A stretch of DNA of 64,000 bases from Thioploca sp. (GCA_012032555.1 JAAUSR010000009.1:47193-111192), one strand, 5' to 3'. Counted from the first letter of the stretch, positions 30,150 through 39,786 are shown. The notes: a model not told the origin generated them from the sequence alone. Numbers and translations: made by a program.

Positions 30150-31109
30150 ATGAACCCAAATTCAAGTTCCACTTGGTTGATTTTCATCATTGCCCTGCCA
30201 ACTCAAAGTAATACACTACGAATGCGCGTTTGGCGAACGCTAAAAGGGTTAGGTGCAGCCGTATTACGGGATGGTGTTTACCTATTACCCGACTATGATC
30301 ACTTTAAGACCGTTCTCGAGCAACAACAGAAAGAAATCCGCGAAATAACCGGAAATAGTTGGCTATTTAGAGTAGATGAACAAACGCCTGAACAGCAGGT
30401 ATCCTTACGATCATTGTTTGATCGTAGTAAGGAATATACTGCTTTATTGAAGGCTATCGAGGCGTTCAAGATAGCCTTGTCGGCAGGGGAAGGAGTAGAA
30501 GCGCGAAAACGCTTGCGACAGTTGCAACGTGATTTAGCAACATTAATAACGATAGATTTTTTTCCTGATGCTACGCAATCACAAGTTCAATATGCCTTAA
30601 ATCAAGCAGAAGTAGCTATGAATACGTTATTTTCTCCGGGAGAACCCCAATCTACTACCTCTGCCGCAATCATTCCTCAACGTGACCGAAAGGATTATCA
30701 GGGAAAATTTTGGGTAACTCGTGAACATTTATGGATAGATAGACTAGCGAGTGCTTGGCTTATTCAACGTTTCATTGATTCTCAAGCACGTTTTATCTGG
30801 TCAGAAAATCCCCATGAGGATGTTGAAGGTACTATAGGATTCGATTTCGACGGAGCGGCTTTCACGCATACCGGTGCGCTAGTAACCTTTGAAGTATTAT
30901 TAGCGAGTTTTAGCTTAGATGCGAATCCCGCGTTGCAACAATTAGGTAAATTGGTACATTATTTAGATGTAGGAGGTGTGTCAATGCCGGAAGCAGCCGG
31001 CTTGGAACAAATCTTAAAGGGTATACAACAACAATATACAGCAGATGATGACTTGTTAAAAGAAGCCAGTAAAATTTTTAATTATCTATATACTGCTCTT
31101 AGCAAATAA
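30150..31109 (+). CDS. chrB: Chromate-responsive regulator ChrB, full length
   Basis: The 319-residue protein has two domains. The N-terminal half (about 1-180) is the regulatory ChrB-N domain, with a winged-helix-like region (R-V-W-R-T-L-K-G-L-G-A) and a long helical arm. The C-terminal half (about 185-315) is the ChrB domain with R-L-A-S-A-W-L-I-Q-R-F and F-D-G-A. In Ochrobactrum, ChrB senses chromate and represses chrA. It is divergent from the ChrB-domain/chrA pair, with a 65-base shared promoter region. No Shine-Dalgarno motif is visible, so the message may be leaderless or start very near the ATG. Confidence 0.85.
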   Translation: MNPNSSSTWLIFIIALPTQSNTLRMRVWRTLKGLGAAVLRDGVYLLPDYDHFKTVLEQQQKEIREITGNSWLFRVDEQTPEQQVSLRSLFDRSKEYTALLKAIEAFKIALSAGEGVEARKRLRQLQRDLATLITIDFFPDATQSQVQYALNQAEVAMNTLFSPGEPQSTTSAAIIPQRDRKDYQGKFWVTREHLWIDRLASAWLIQRFIDSQARFIWSENPHEDVEGTIGFDFDGAAFTHTGALVTFEVLLASFSLDANPALQQLGKLVHYLDVGGVSMPEAAGLEQILKGIQQQYTADDDLLKEASKIFNYLYTALSK

Positions 31110-31280
31110 TCATAATTTCAAATTTATTTCCAAGTGATTCGTACTGCTTTTGATGAACTTTAGTTGCTTAGAGCTAAGTAACATCCGTTGTTAAATTAAC
31201 CATCTAAATCTAAGTAAGTTTAGTAGCCATTTACTCAAGATAATACCCTTACGGAAGAAAAAACTTTGGAGGATACCGAT

Positions 31281-32036
31281 ATGTTAAAATTAGAGGAACG
31301 TGTAGATAGTTTAGAAGCGATATTTGGACGCTTTATTATTAATAATGATAGGACTATACGCCGCCTGGAACAAATGATGACTAATATGCGTCATCAGGCG
31401 GACCAAGACCGTGAGCAGACCAATCAAATTTTAGCTGAAATGCGCCAGCAAGCGGACCAAGACCGTGAGCAGACCAATCAAATTTTGGCTGAAATGCGCC
31501 AGCAAGCGGCACAAGATCGCGAACAAACCGATCAAAGATTTGCACAGATGCAGCAGCAAGCCGAACGAGATCGCCGTGAATTGAATAAGAAATGGGGTGA
31601 ATTAGCTAATCGGTTAGGAACAGTAGCGGAGGATATAGTTGCTCCCAATCTCCCCCGCATTGCCCGAGAACAATTTGGCTGTCCAGCGGAACCGGATGAT
31701 TTTATGGTCCGACGTTGGGTCAGACATAAACTTGATAATAGTAAACAACGTGATTTTGATGTCATCGTGGTTTATCCTGATATCGTCTTGATTAATGAAA
31801 CCAAAGCGACCCCCAGACTCAATTATGTTGATGATTTCATTGAAGTTATTTCGGAAATTCAGGGTTATTTTCCTGAATATCAGGGTAAGACGATTATTCC
31901 CATTTTTGCGGGCTTATTTATCCCAGATAATTTGCTACGTTATTTAACCAAACATCGGATTTATGCTTTAGGGATGGGAACTGAGACGATGGAATTATTA
32001 AATTGGGAACAGTTAACTTCAGCTAAATTTACCTAG
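31281..32036 (+). CDS. Coiled-coil protein with C-terminal PD-(D/E)XK-like nuclease domain
   Basis: I start at the ATG at 31281, with GGAGG eight bases upstream; the frame is open from a TTG at 31266. Residues about 1-120 form a long coiled coil built partly from an 18-residue repeat (A-D-Q-D-R-E-Q-T-N-Q-I-L-A-E-M-R-Q-Q). Residues about 120-250 resemble a PD-(D/E)XK fold, with D-F-D-V-I-V-V as the Asp strand and I-N-E-T-K-A as the E-x-K motif. Proteins of this layout are frequent in cyanobacteria and large sulfur bacteria (DUF3782-like) and have no settled role. It stands alone between the chr locus and a MITE. Confidence 0.72.
   Translation: MLKLEERVDSLEAIFGRFIINNDRTIRRLEQMMTNMRHQADQDREQTNQILAEMRQQADQDREQTNQILAEMRQQAAQDREQTDQRFAQMQQQAERDRRELNKKWGELANRLGTVAEDIVAPNLPRIAREQFGCPAEPDDFMVRRWVRHKLDNSKQRDFDVIVVYPDIVLINETKATPRLNYVDDFIEVISEIQGYFPEYQGKTIIPIFAGLFIPDNLLRYLTKHRIYALGMGTETMELLNWEQLTSAKFT
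31398..31559 (+). repeat. 54-bp tandem repeat inside a coiled-coil gene
   Basis: Two almost identical 54-bp units (starting 31398 and 31452) and a third diverged one (31506) encode the 18-residue coiled-coil repeat. The near identity of the first two suggests recent unit duplication. Confidence 0.8.
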
Positions 32037-32072
32037 CGTGCCGGCAAATTTCTCGTTCCCACCGTCTCGGAC

Positions 32073-32183
32073 CACTGCCATTAAGTTAAGGCTTAGTTAA
32101 GCCGGGTTATAGAGTAATTGTACTTGAGTAACAAGGGTTGCAACCCCTTGTTATTAGGAAAATCGTTTAACTTAATGGCAGTG
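32073..32183. mobile_element. MITE-like element, copy 1
   Basis: Perfect 17-bp terminal inverted repeats, CACTGCCATTAAGTTAA (32073-32089) and its complement (32167-32183), enclose a 77-base centre that carries a GGGTTGCAACCCC-type hairpin. The same terminal sequence, with one change, bounds the element at 38182-38365, and its first 11 bases recur at 63990-64000. It encodes no protein, so it should be moved by a transposase elsewhere. Confidence 0.75.
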
Positions 32184-32263
32184 ACGCGCTGATGAGTAAT
32201 AATATCGGTATATATTAGTTTATGGCGAAATTCACCCTAATTTTTGCTTGTAGGAGGTATTCA

Positions 32264-35200
32264 ATGAAATCCCTTTCCATAGTCATTTTGCTATTAAGTC
32301 TCTTACCTAGTCTAAGCCAATCTTCTCCAATCTGCATTTTTGATGATTTTGAAAACGATAATTCTGTCTGTTGGGAACCAGCCGATAACTGGGGAAACGG
32401 TCCACCTTTTTGGAACGGCTGGCGTGCTGATCATATTAAATTTAATTCCGGAATAATGCGTTTACGCCTTGATGATCAACCTTGTGTGACCGATTTAGCC
32501 ACTTGTTCAAATCAACCTTATGCGTCTGGTGAGTATCGCAGTCGTGAGTTGTATCGTTATGGTCGTTTTGAAACGCGCTTAAAAGCAGCTAAACAGAGTG
32601 GTGTGGTCACGGCTTTCTTTATTTATAATGATAATCCTCATGATGAGATCGATATTGAGATATTAGGTCTGGATCCAACTCAGATGCAAGTTAATTATTT
32701 TACTCATGGTGTGGGTGGTCATGAAAAAATGATCCCCTTAGGATTTGATGCTGCAGCGGCATTTCATACTTATGCGATTGAATGGCTACCCAATGTGATT
32801 AGATGGTATGTCGATGACCAGTTGGTTCACACTGAAATAGACTCACAAGGTAATTTGCCAACGACACCCGGCAAAGTCATGATGAATTTTTGGCCGGTTA
32901 CAGTTGACGTTGAGCAATGGGCTGGTCGATTTACTTATTCTTTACCTATTGATGCCCAGTATGAATGGTTTAAGTATCTACCTTCATATGGAGTAGAGTT
33001 CACCTTGACTACTAATAAAGTTACATTAAGCCAAGGAGATACATTGTCTCTATCCGGTACTATGATGCCTACCAATATTGGGCGTGTGCAGAAAGACATC
33101 TATGTTACTGTTGCCTTGCCGGGTGATAAGGGTGTGTTCTCGCTTGATTCTAATTTTACTTGGAAACCAGGATGGGTACCAATACTACAACAGGTGTTTC
33201 TGCTAGCTAGTATAGAATTCCCTAATTTCTATTCCTTACTATTACCAACTGGTCTACCGCTCGGGAAATACACCTTCTCTTTAATTGCCGTTCCAGTGGG
33301 TGCAGACCCTCTCAATAATACTACTTGGCTTGGTTTTACAAGTACCCAAGTTTTTCTTACACCTCCTTTAACTGTATTTGGTGCTTTCCCCCAATTTTCG
33401 AAGGCACGTGCTCAACCGTATCTTAATAAAGCACCAGATGCTAGTTTAAGCGGTGACGAATGTAAAGATCCAGCTTGTTTGCGCCAAAATAGTTATGCCT
33501 TAAAGCTAGATTATACGATGCCATCAGGTACTTGGGGTAGTGATAACCTCGATTTATCTCATTTTGATGTCAGTAAAGCCACTTATTTAACTTTATGGAC
33601 TAAAGGTGCTGTTGGTGGGGAACGGTTGGGAATAGTATTGTGGAGTGATTGCGTGGCTGGTTTTCCCGGACGTCCTGATAGTGCCTTAATCTCGGTCGAG
33701 CCAAATTGGCGGCAACACCAGATTTTGTTGGCAGACTTTCAATCTTACGTGGATTTGTCTTCCTTATGTCGATTGAGTATCGATTTTAATGATGCGATAC
33801 ATCCACAAGGGACTATTTATTTAGATGGAATTGCTTTTACTGATGCTCATGGTAAGCTGATTTATACACCAGATGAAGTTTCGTTAGCGACTTACAACAG
33901 TATCCTAGCCATGATTGAACCGACCACCGGGTTGCCCATGATAGATTTAGTGCCTTATTATTTGATATCTTGCCACAATTTACCTCTTTACGAGTCTTAC
34001 CACAAACAGCGACGGCTTCGGGAGCAAGGCTGGAAAAAGTTTATTGCACCGAGCCAGAGTGCCGCTACAGTGGCAAATATGGACTCAAACTTATCTATGC
34101 TATGCCAGCAGGTACTTGGGGTACTTACAACATCGAACCAGCACGTTTTAATGTCAAGCAAGCCGAATACTTAGAATTCTGGACTAAAGGTGAACAAGGT
34201 AATGAACGTTTTGAAGTGGTACTCTGGAGTGATTGTACTGGTGATTTTCCTGGACGTCCAGAAAGTGCTTTAATTTCGGTGAGTCAATCTTGGGCACGGC
34301 AACGCATTCCGTTAGTTGATTTTCAATCTTACGTCGATTTATCTTCTTTATGTCGATTGAGCCTTGGCTTTAATGATGCTATTCACCCCGGCGGTACGAT
34401 TTATTTTGATCAAATTGCATTGCTTGATGCTGAAGGCAACCGGGTGCCCATTCCTTTGGATGAAGATACTAATGTGACTAATATCGGTCTTTACCTAGCC
34501 GATTTAATCGGTGCTTTAGAATTAGGATGGCAAGATAATGAGGATATCTTCGCCAGATTAGATCAAACCTTGACCAGTATTGAAGCTTTGCCAAAATCCC
34601 ATGGTTTTCCGCACACCCATAATCATGTCGTGTCATTAACTCCAAAACAAACATTTAGTCCTGATGATCGGTGTAGAGAACCCGGTACACCGCTACTGGC
34701 GGAACCCAATTTATTTTCCACAGTGGATCTCAGTAATCTCGCCGCTGGTCTAATTCTATTACGACAACGGATTCCGGAACTGGCTGAACGTGCCACCGCT
34801 TTATTAGACGCGATGGAATGGGATTGGTTGTATGATAACCAATTAGGATTACTTTATGGTTGTCGTGCTCACGATGGTAATCCTTCAACCTGGTGGCATT
34901 ACGATTGGCTTGCTGCTGACGCACGATTAGCTTACTTTATTGGCATTGGTAAGGGTGACATACCACCCCAAGCTTGGCAAAAGCTCAATCGCGATCCGGA
35001 AGAACCTAAATGTACTGATGTTTCACATTTAAAGCCAGGTTGGGAGGGTGGCGGTTTATTCATGGCTTTTCTACCTGGTATTTTCATAGATGAAACTACC
35101 AACGAATTGGGTATTTCTGCTTGCAACTTTGCTCGCGATCAAATCTGTGTAGCTGAACAAATTGGCGCACCGGTGTGGGGGTGGTCAGCAACGGTATTAC

Positions 35201-36624
35201 CTCCACATGGTGAAGAATATTGTGGTTACGGTTGTGAAAATTTAGATGTGGTGGTACCCCATGCCAGTATATTAGCGGCAGAATGTGTTACGCCAGAACA
35301 ACTCAGTCAAAACTTATTAGCACTGGAAGCATTGGAAGCGCGAGAATGGGTTACGGATGGTGAGCAACAGTTTGATTTTGGTTTCCGCGCCTCAGTTGAT
35401 TGGGAAAGAGCTAAGAATAAAAAACCCGACGCAGTAGCTACAACCTACTTATTTTTAGACCAAAGTATGGCTTTTTTGAGCTTAGTCAATGAAATAACCA
35501 ACGGACGGCTTCGTGAATTATTTCACCAAGATGAAATGGTCAAATCAGCTACTGCTCAAATTGCAGATTATGCCAAGTGTACTGGTGAGCCAATCAGCCT
35601 TTATACTTCGTCCAATTTAGCTGGTCACACGGTAGCAGCGGAATGTAATCCCGGTGGTGTTACCGCTTGTCCGTGTTCTGAAGCCGATGTCAGTATCACT
35701 TCATTAGCAGATCAGGGTATCGTGACTTCCAATCCCCATGGCAACAATACTTGGGTCAATGCGATTGGTTATAAAAAATTCACTGAACAACTTCCCAATA
35801 ATCAACCGATTAGCTTAGGTATTTATCAATATCAAGGACAATTCAGGTTGCCACAGATACCAACTCAAGACATTACCCAAAACAATCCAGAAGCTATGCA
35901 TTTGATGATTCAGTTATGGGATGGTCGCAATGAATTGCTTCAAGTAAATAAACAAACTTTAGAAGGTGCGCTTTATTGGGAATTAAGTCCTTGGCATGAT
36001 GATTACCAAAAGCTAAAAGTTTATATCTCTGAACCAACCAATTCACCACCGTTAGCTTTAGTAGATACTGGCATTAGCCTGGAACCTGATACTAATTGGC
36101 ATAATTTTGCATTGGTAGTCGATTTGGCAAAACAAGAATACCGGTCGGTAACAATTGATGGTGAAACCAAGGCTTTGAATGGAATTAAATTAGCCCAAGT
36201 TCATCAGGACTGGGGAGAAGACGTATCCCTCAGCATCATTACCGAATCACAAGCTACTTGGCCTCAAGAAGATTGTTCGCTTATTTTTCAATGGCCTACT
36301 CATTTCAGAAACTTAGAATTTAGTTGCTTGCCTTCCTGCTCAGTAGTTAACATGGACAGTCCACCTTCACGTCCGATTTCATCCCCTTTTCAAGTGACAT
36401 GGGAACCACCAGAGGATATGGTGTTACAAATTTACCAAGATGGTTATTTAATCTACGACGAAAAACGTCCAGCCGGTACTTCATTTACGCTTAGCCCAGG
36501 GCGTTTTGAAGTCAAAGTGTGGAACCGTGGTGAGGCACCTTATGCGAGTGTGTGGATAGAAGTTATTGAGACTAGTTCTTCTTGTTCTCAGGAAGCGGTT
36601 ATTCCATTGCTGGCTCGTCAGTAA
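32264..36624 (+). pseudogene. Secreted multidomain glycan hydrolase (GH16, two CBM-like, glucoamylase-like), frameshifted
   Basis: Two overlapping frames (to 34174; from 33970) reconstruct one protein of about 1450 residues if one C is restored in the CCC run at 33935-33937. The ATG at 32264 follows AGGAGG and a signal peptide (about 23 residues). In order: GH16 with catalytic D-E-I-D-I-E near residues 127-132 (lichenase-like); a beta-sandwich linker; a CBM-like repeat (33381-33870) and its second copy (33970-34450), both with G-F/D-F-P-G-R-P and F-Q-S-Y-V-D-L-S-S-L-C-R-L-S; a domain like the glucoamylase/GH144 family (about 34470-35560, with V-W-G-W-S-A and D-V-V-V-P-H-A-S); a concanavalin-like region; and a C-terminal Ig-like domain. 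It probably degraded beta-glucans outside the cell. It is inactive only if the frameshift is real. Confidence 0.78.
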
Positions 36625-36741
36625 ATAAAATCGGGTGGGATCTGAGAAAACAACTCTCAGATTTCACTATGTTTCATCAGGGTTACGCTCCCTTAAATAA
36701 AAAATCATTGTATTCAATCGCTTTGCATTAAATTAGATAAT

Positions 36742-37230
36742 ATGAGTGATTTATATAAAGAAAAAACAAGCCGGTCACAAGCAAAAATATGGTTATACTC
36801 TGTGGTTTTTCAGTATGAAAAACTATTAGATATATTGAAGCAAAGTCCAATTCCAAATGAATTACGGATGCTTGAAGAACATTTCTTCTCATTATCTTTA
36901 AAGCATTCAATAGAATGGTTACAAGAAGCAGAGAGATATAACACCTCTCTTCGTGATGATTCAAAACGATTTAGAAAATCTATTGACGAAAAACTAGTGA
37001 CAAAAGTAAGAAATATGCGAGAACATTACATTGAATATTTTAGAGGAAAAGACAACTCAGACATGATCACAGAAAAAACAGTAGAAGGAATGAAAATTAA
37101 AGTTGATGCGTCTTCTACAATTATATTGGGTAACACACTTGGTGGAATAGAAATAGGATCAATTGTCGAATCAGCAAAGTATTTGCTTAAAAAAATTGTG
37201 CAAATAGAAGCATCTAAATTAAGCCTTTAA
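36742..37230 (+). CDS. Hypothetical protein, 162 aa
   Basis: The product is mostly alpha-helical and highly charged, with no signal peptide or membrane segment. I recognise no family. The first two thirds are helical (E-R-Y and K-R-F-R-K-S segments) and the last third has a short Gly-containing stretch (I-I-L-G-N-T-L-G-G-I-E-I-G) before a final Lys-rich helix. It lies inside the DNA separating the glycan hydrolase gene from a copy of its last domain, so it may have arrived with that rearrangement. The ribosome-binding site is weak. Its base composition is more AT-rich than the hydrolase gene. Confidence 0.5.
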   Translation: MSDLYKEKTSRSQAKIWLYSVVFQYEKLLDILKQSPIPNELRMLEEHFFSLSLKHSIEWLQEAERYNTSLRDDSKRFRKSIDEKLVTKVRNMREHYIEYFRGKDNSDMITEKTVEGMKIKVDASSTIILGNTLGGIEIGSIVESAKYLLKKIVQIEASKLSL

Positions 37231-37317
37231 AAGGATTTCGGCTTGGTAGTGTTTGCTATCGAGATCGGCTTGGTCTTCCTTGCGAGGCCGGGCTTGGTGT
37301 CACTGTTTGGAACTGGC

Positions 37318-37363
37318 TCCTCTTGTTCTCATGAAACGGTTATTCCATTGCTTGCGAGTTAGT
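37318..37363 (+). pseudogene. Fragment copying the last codons of the glycan hydrolase gene
   Basis: CTCTTGTTCTCATGAAACGG and the following bases to GAGTTAG repeat the end of the hydrolase gene (36578-36624) with a few changes. This is a short relic of duplication. Confidence 0.7.
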
Positions 37364-37465
37364 CGTTTAAATAAAATCAGTGAAGAGTGAAGAGTAGGCT
37401 GGGTTTATCAACCCAGCTAACGGTGTTTACTTGGCTTAAGTGACACTAAGTACTATACTTTTTCA

Positions 37466-37840
37466 ATGAGAATATTTAAAACTAAATCGGTTAATCAATG
37501 GGCTATCAAGGAAAAGATAACTGATAGTGAATTATTACAAGCAATTAGAGAAATAGAACAAGGTCTGATTGATGCTGATTTAGGTGGTAACGTTTACAAG
37601 AAACGTGTTAGTTATCAAGATCGTGGTAAGCGGAGTGGCGCTCGTACTTTTATTGCATTCAAAGTAAAGGATAAAGCATTTTATGTTTACGGCTTTGCTA
37701 AGAATCAATAAGATAATATTAACCAACGTGAATTGAAAGCCTTAAAAAAATTGGCAAAAGAACTACTACGGTATGATGACGAAAAATTAGGAAATGCTAT
37801 GGCAGTAGGTGAATTGCTCGAGGTGTTAGGCTATGAGTAA
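37466..37840 (+). pseudogene. RelE/HigB-type toxin interrupted by a stop codon
   Basis: Residues 1-81 match the RelE-like toxin family (PF06296 type), with M-R-I-F-K-T-K, G-L-I-D-A-D-L-G-G and F-Y-V-Y-G-F-A-K-N. A TAA at 37709-37711 stops it where the family reads K-N-E-(K/R)-D-N-I. Translation past the stop continues the family sequence without a break (D-N-I-N-Q-R-E-L-K-A-L-K-K-L) to a second TAA at 37838-37840, giving about 124 residues, the usual length. One substitution (AAA to TAA) therefore explains the truncation. The full frame overlaps the antitoxin start by eight bases, as in intact loci. The truncated 81-residue product is probably inactive. Confidence 0.8.
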
Positions 37841-38141
37841 ATCGATACTAGAAGTGGTGCATGAAACTGCTGAAGGGTTACATAAAGCTGGTGTGATGAA
37901 CACTCAAACGATGCGAGAATTTGATGCATTGTGCTTAACGCCGGTCAAAAGTTATACCCCTGAACAAATCAAAAGTATTAGACTAAAAAATAAGGTTAGC
38001 CAAGCCGTTTTTGCAAACTATCTTAATACCAGTTCAACAACCGTTAAAAACTGGGAACAAGGCCGGAATAAGCCTAAGAGGTTAGCCTTGAGGCTGTTGA
38101 GTCTTATAGAGCGTAAAGGGCTTGAGGTGTTGGTTAGTTAA
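37833..38141 (+). CDS. HigA-like antitoxin, helix-turn-helix XRE family
   Basis: The 102-residue protein has a C-terminal helix-turn-helix (about residues 45-95): I-R-L-K-N-K-V-S-Q-A-V-F-A, then S-S-T-T-V-K-N-W-E-Q-G, the standard recognition-helix pattern of HigA-type antitoxins paired with RelE/HigB toxins. The N-terminal 40 residues probably bind toxin. It overlaps the ancestral toxin frame by eight bases and is itself intact. It presumably still represses its own promoter upstream of 37466. It is followed by a MITE. Confidence 0.88.
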   Translation: MSKSILEVVHETAEGLHKAGVMNTQTMREFDALCLTPVKSYTPEQIKSIRLKNKVSQAVFANYLNTSSTTVKNWEQGRNKPKRLALRLLSLIERKGLEVLVS

Positions 38142-38181
38142 GGGGTAAATTAATAAATTCTACTATGAACTTTTTTTGCGA

Positions 38182-38365
38182 GTTCCCACACTCCCGCGTC
38201 ATTGCCATTAAGTTAAGCTCAAACAAGTTCTAGAGTAGGATGGGTAGAGCGTTAGCGAAACCCATCAAGGGGTTGATGATATGAATAACCGATGGGTTTT
38301 CGCTCCGTTCTACCTATTCTACCAAATTGCTTAACTTAATGGCAATGACGCGGGAGCGTGGGAAC
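38182..38365. mobile_element. MITE-like element, copy 2, with nested palindrome
   Basis: The 36-bp terminal arms (38182-38217 and 38330-38365) are complementary with one mismatch. They include ATTGCCATTAAGTTAAG, the variant of the copy at 32073. The centre carries a second imperfect inverted repeat made of GTAGGATGGGTAGAGCG-type sequence and its complement, the dispersed palindrome type. The outer GTTCCCAC/GTGGGAAC bases belong to another dispersed palindrome, a complete copy of which is at 38499-38522. It looks like one element inserted into another. Confidence 0.75.
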
Positions 38366-38498
38366 AAGAAATTGCCCTGACTCCTTAACACCCAATCGCT
38401 CATATAACTGATATTAGTTGTTAAATCCGCTTGAGCTGTTTGCTTGAAAGTGATTTCAAAGATCGTACACGAAACAGCCGATTCTTCCACAGTTTCTC

Positions 38499-38522
38499 GT
38501 TTCTACGCACCGGCGTGGGAAC
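38499..38522. repeat. GTTCCCACGC-type palindrome
   Basis: GTTTCTACGC (38499-38508) and GCGTGGGAAC (38513-38522) pair with two mismatches around ACCG. The remaining bases of 38366-38547 hold no gene I can support. Confidence 0.6.
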
Positions 38523-38547
38523 AAGAGTCACCGTTGTTGTCAAGCTG

Positions 38548-38777
38548 CTAAAAAAAACTTGATAATCGAGTGAGACAACGTGAACGTGGTGCCATCACGT
38601 AGACAAAATTGTGCGCAGTTTCAATCCCATGATTGAGTTGGGCATAGTCTTCACCGTCCGGAATGTTGACTTTATCAAACCAAGCGTCGTAACCGGCGAG
38701 TTTAAGTTGTTGGTGTAGGTGTCCCAGCCGAGATTTTCACGACGACTATAGGAAATAAATAAGTCTTTGGTAAGCAT
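38548..38777 (-). pseudogene. TIR-domain protein remnant, frameshifted and truncated
   Basis: The ATG at 38775-38777 opens a frame reading M-L-T-K-D-L-F-I-S-Y-S-R-R-E, the start of a TIR domain. After W-D the match moves to the next frame, which reads H-L-H-Q-Q-L-K-L-A-G-Y-D-A-W-F-D-K and I-P-D-G-E-D-Y. This continues through N-F-V-Y-V-M-A-P-R-S, again typical of TIR domains. One missing base near 38720 explains the switch. The sequence then loses similarity and stops at 38548, so only about 75 residues of the domain survive. Bacterial TIR domains often serve as NADases or effectors in defence proteins; the rest of this gene is absent. Confidence 0.75.
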
Positions 38778-38830
38778 CGTTATCGTTCTAAATTAATTGG
38801 CAGCATAATAAACCTAACAAGAATCGGTAA

Positions 38831-39391
38831 TTAAACGATAAACAATTCTTCTAAAGACAAAACCACTTCTGGCAAAACTAGTGGCGATAATTGAGCTGGG
38901 CTGGCTAAAGTTTGTAATGTAGCATAACCAGATGGTTGTGGATCATGGTAAACTTCAACCACGGCACGTTGTAAATCAAATAACCACGTTTCTATGATGC
39001 CATGACGTGCATACAAAGGAACTTTAACCTGTTTATCGTATTGAAATGAAGAATCGGCGACTTCAATTAGAAGTAATACATCACTGGGAATGGCCCAACG
39101 GTTGGCATAATCTTTGGGTCGTCCTCGCAAAATGACGAGATCTGGCTGTGGTTCCGAACGGTCGTGTAAGCGGATCGAACCTTGTACCCGGACTGTGGCT
39201 ACTGAACGTACCTTGGGTACCAGTAAATCGTTTAAATTATCAATATACATCAAATGCCGATTACCGATGGGTGCCATATCAAGAATGTCTCCTTCAATTA
39301 GTTCAACTCGAGTATCTTCGCTAAACACTGCTGTCATGTTTTGGAATTCTTCGGCAGTGAAGTTATGCTTGGGTATGGATAGGGTATTCAT
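38831..39391 (-). CDS. Uma2-family (DUF820) PD-(D/E)XK nuclease-like protein
   Basis: The 186-residue protein has the Uma2 family order: F-T-A-E-E-F near the start, V-E-L-I-E-G-D-I-L-D-M-A-P-I-G-N-R-H, Q-P-D-L-V-I-L-R, V-L-L-L-I-E-V-A-D-S-S, Y-D-K-Q-V-K-V-P-L-Y-A-R-H-G-I and E-T-W-L-F-D-L. The D, E-V and K positions form a PD-(D/E)XK-like site. The family is expanded in cyanobacteria and large sulfur bacteria, and its biological role is unknown. This copy is only distantly related to the tandem pair at 57497-58813. It stands between a TIR remnant and a relic of the hydrolase gene. Confidence 0.85.
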   Translation of the reverse strand: MNTLSIPKHNFTAEEFQNMTAVFSEDTRVELIEGDILDMAPIGNRHLMYIDNLNDLLVPKVRSVATVRVQGSIRLHDRSEPQPDLVILRGRPKDYANRWAIPSDVLLLIEVADSSFQYDKQVKVPLYARHGIIETWLFDLQRAVVEVYHDPQPSGYATLQTLASPAQLSPLVLPEVVLSLEELFIV

Positions 39392-39420
39392 TATTTGTAT
39401 TACTCCAAATCATCTTAGGG

Positions 39421-39730
39421 TTTAGAATTTAGTTGCCTACCTTTCTGTTCAGTGGTTAATGTGGACAATCCACCTTCACGTCAGATTTCATCACCTTTTC
39501 AAGTGACATGGGAGCCACCAGAAGACATGGTGTTACCAATTTACCAGGATGGTCATTTAATTTATGATGAAAAACGTTCGGTCGGTACTTCATTTACGCT
39601 TAGCCCAGGACGTTTTGAAGTCAAAGTATGGAACCGTGGTGAGGAACCTTATGCGAGTGTATGGATAGATGTTACTGAAATTGGTCCTTCTTGTTCTCAG
39701 GAAGCGGTTATTCCATTGCTAGCTAATTAG
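39421..39730 (+). pseudogene. Copy of the last domain of the glycan hydrolase
   Basis: About 100 codons repeat the C-terminal Ig-like domain at 36316-36624 with roughly nine of ten residues kept (S-S-P-F-Q-V-T-W-E-P-P-E-D-M-V-L and S-P-G-R-F-E-V-K-V-W-N-R-G-E). The frame from GTG at 39452 is open to the TAG at 39728-39730, but it has no signal peptide, promoter or catalytic part, so it is probably a relic. The good preservation suggests a recent duplication, or gene conversion with the full gene. Confidence 0.75.
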
Positions 39731-39786
39731 TAATTTATTCGCTGAAGTTCTCACCGCATCCTACATGGACTTATATCGAACTTCGG

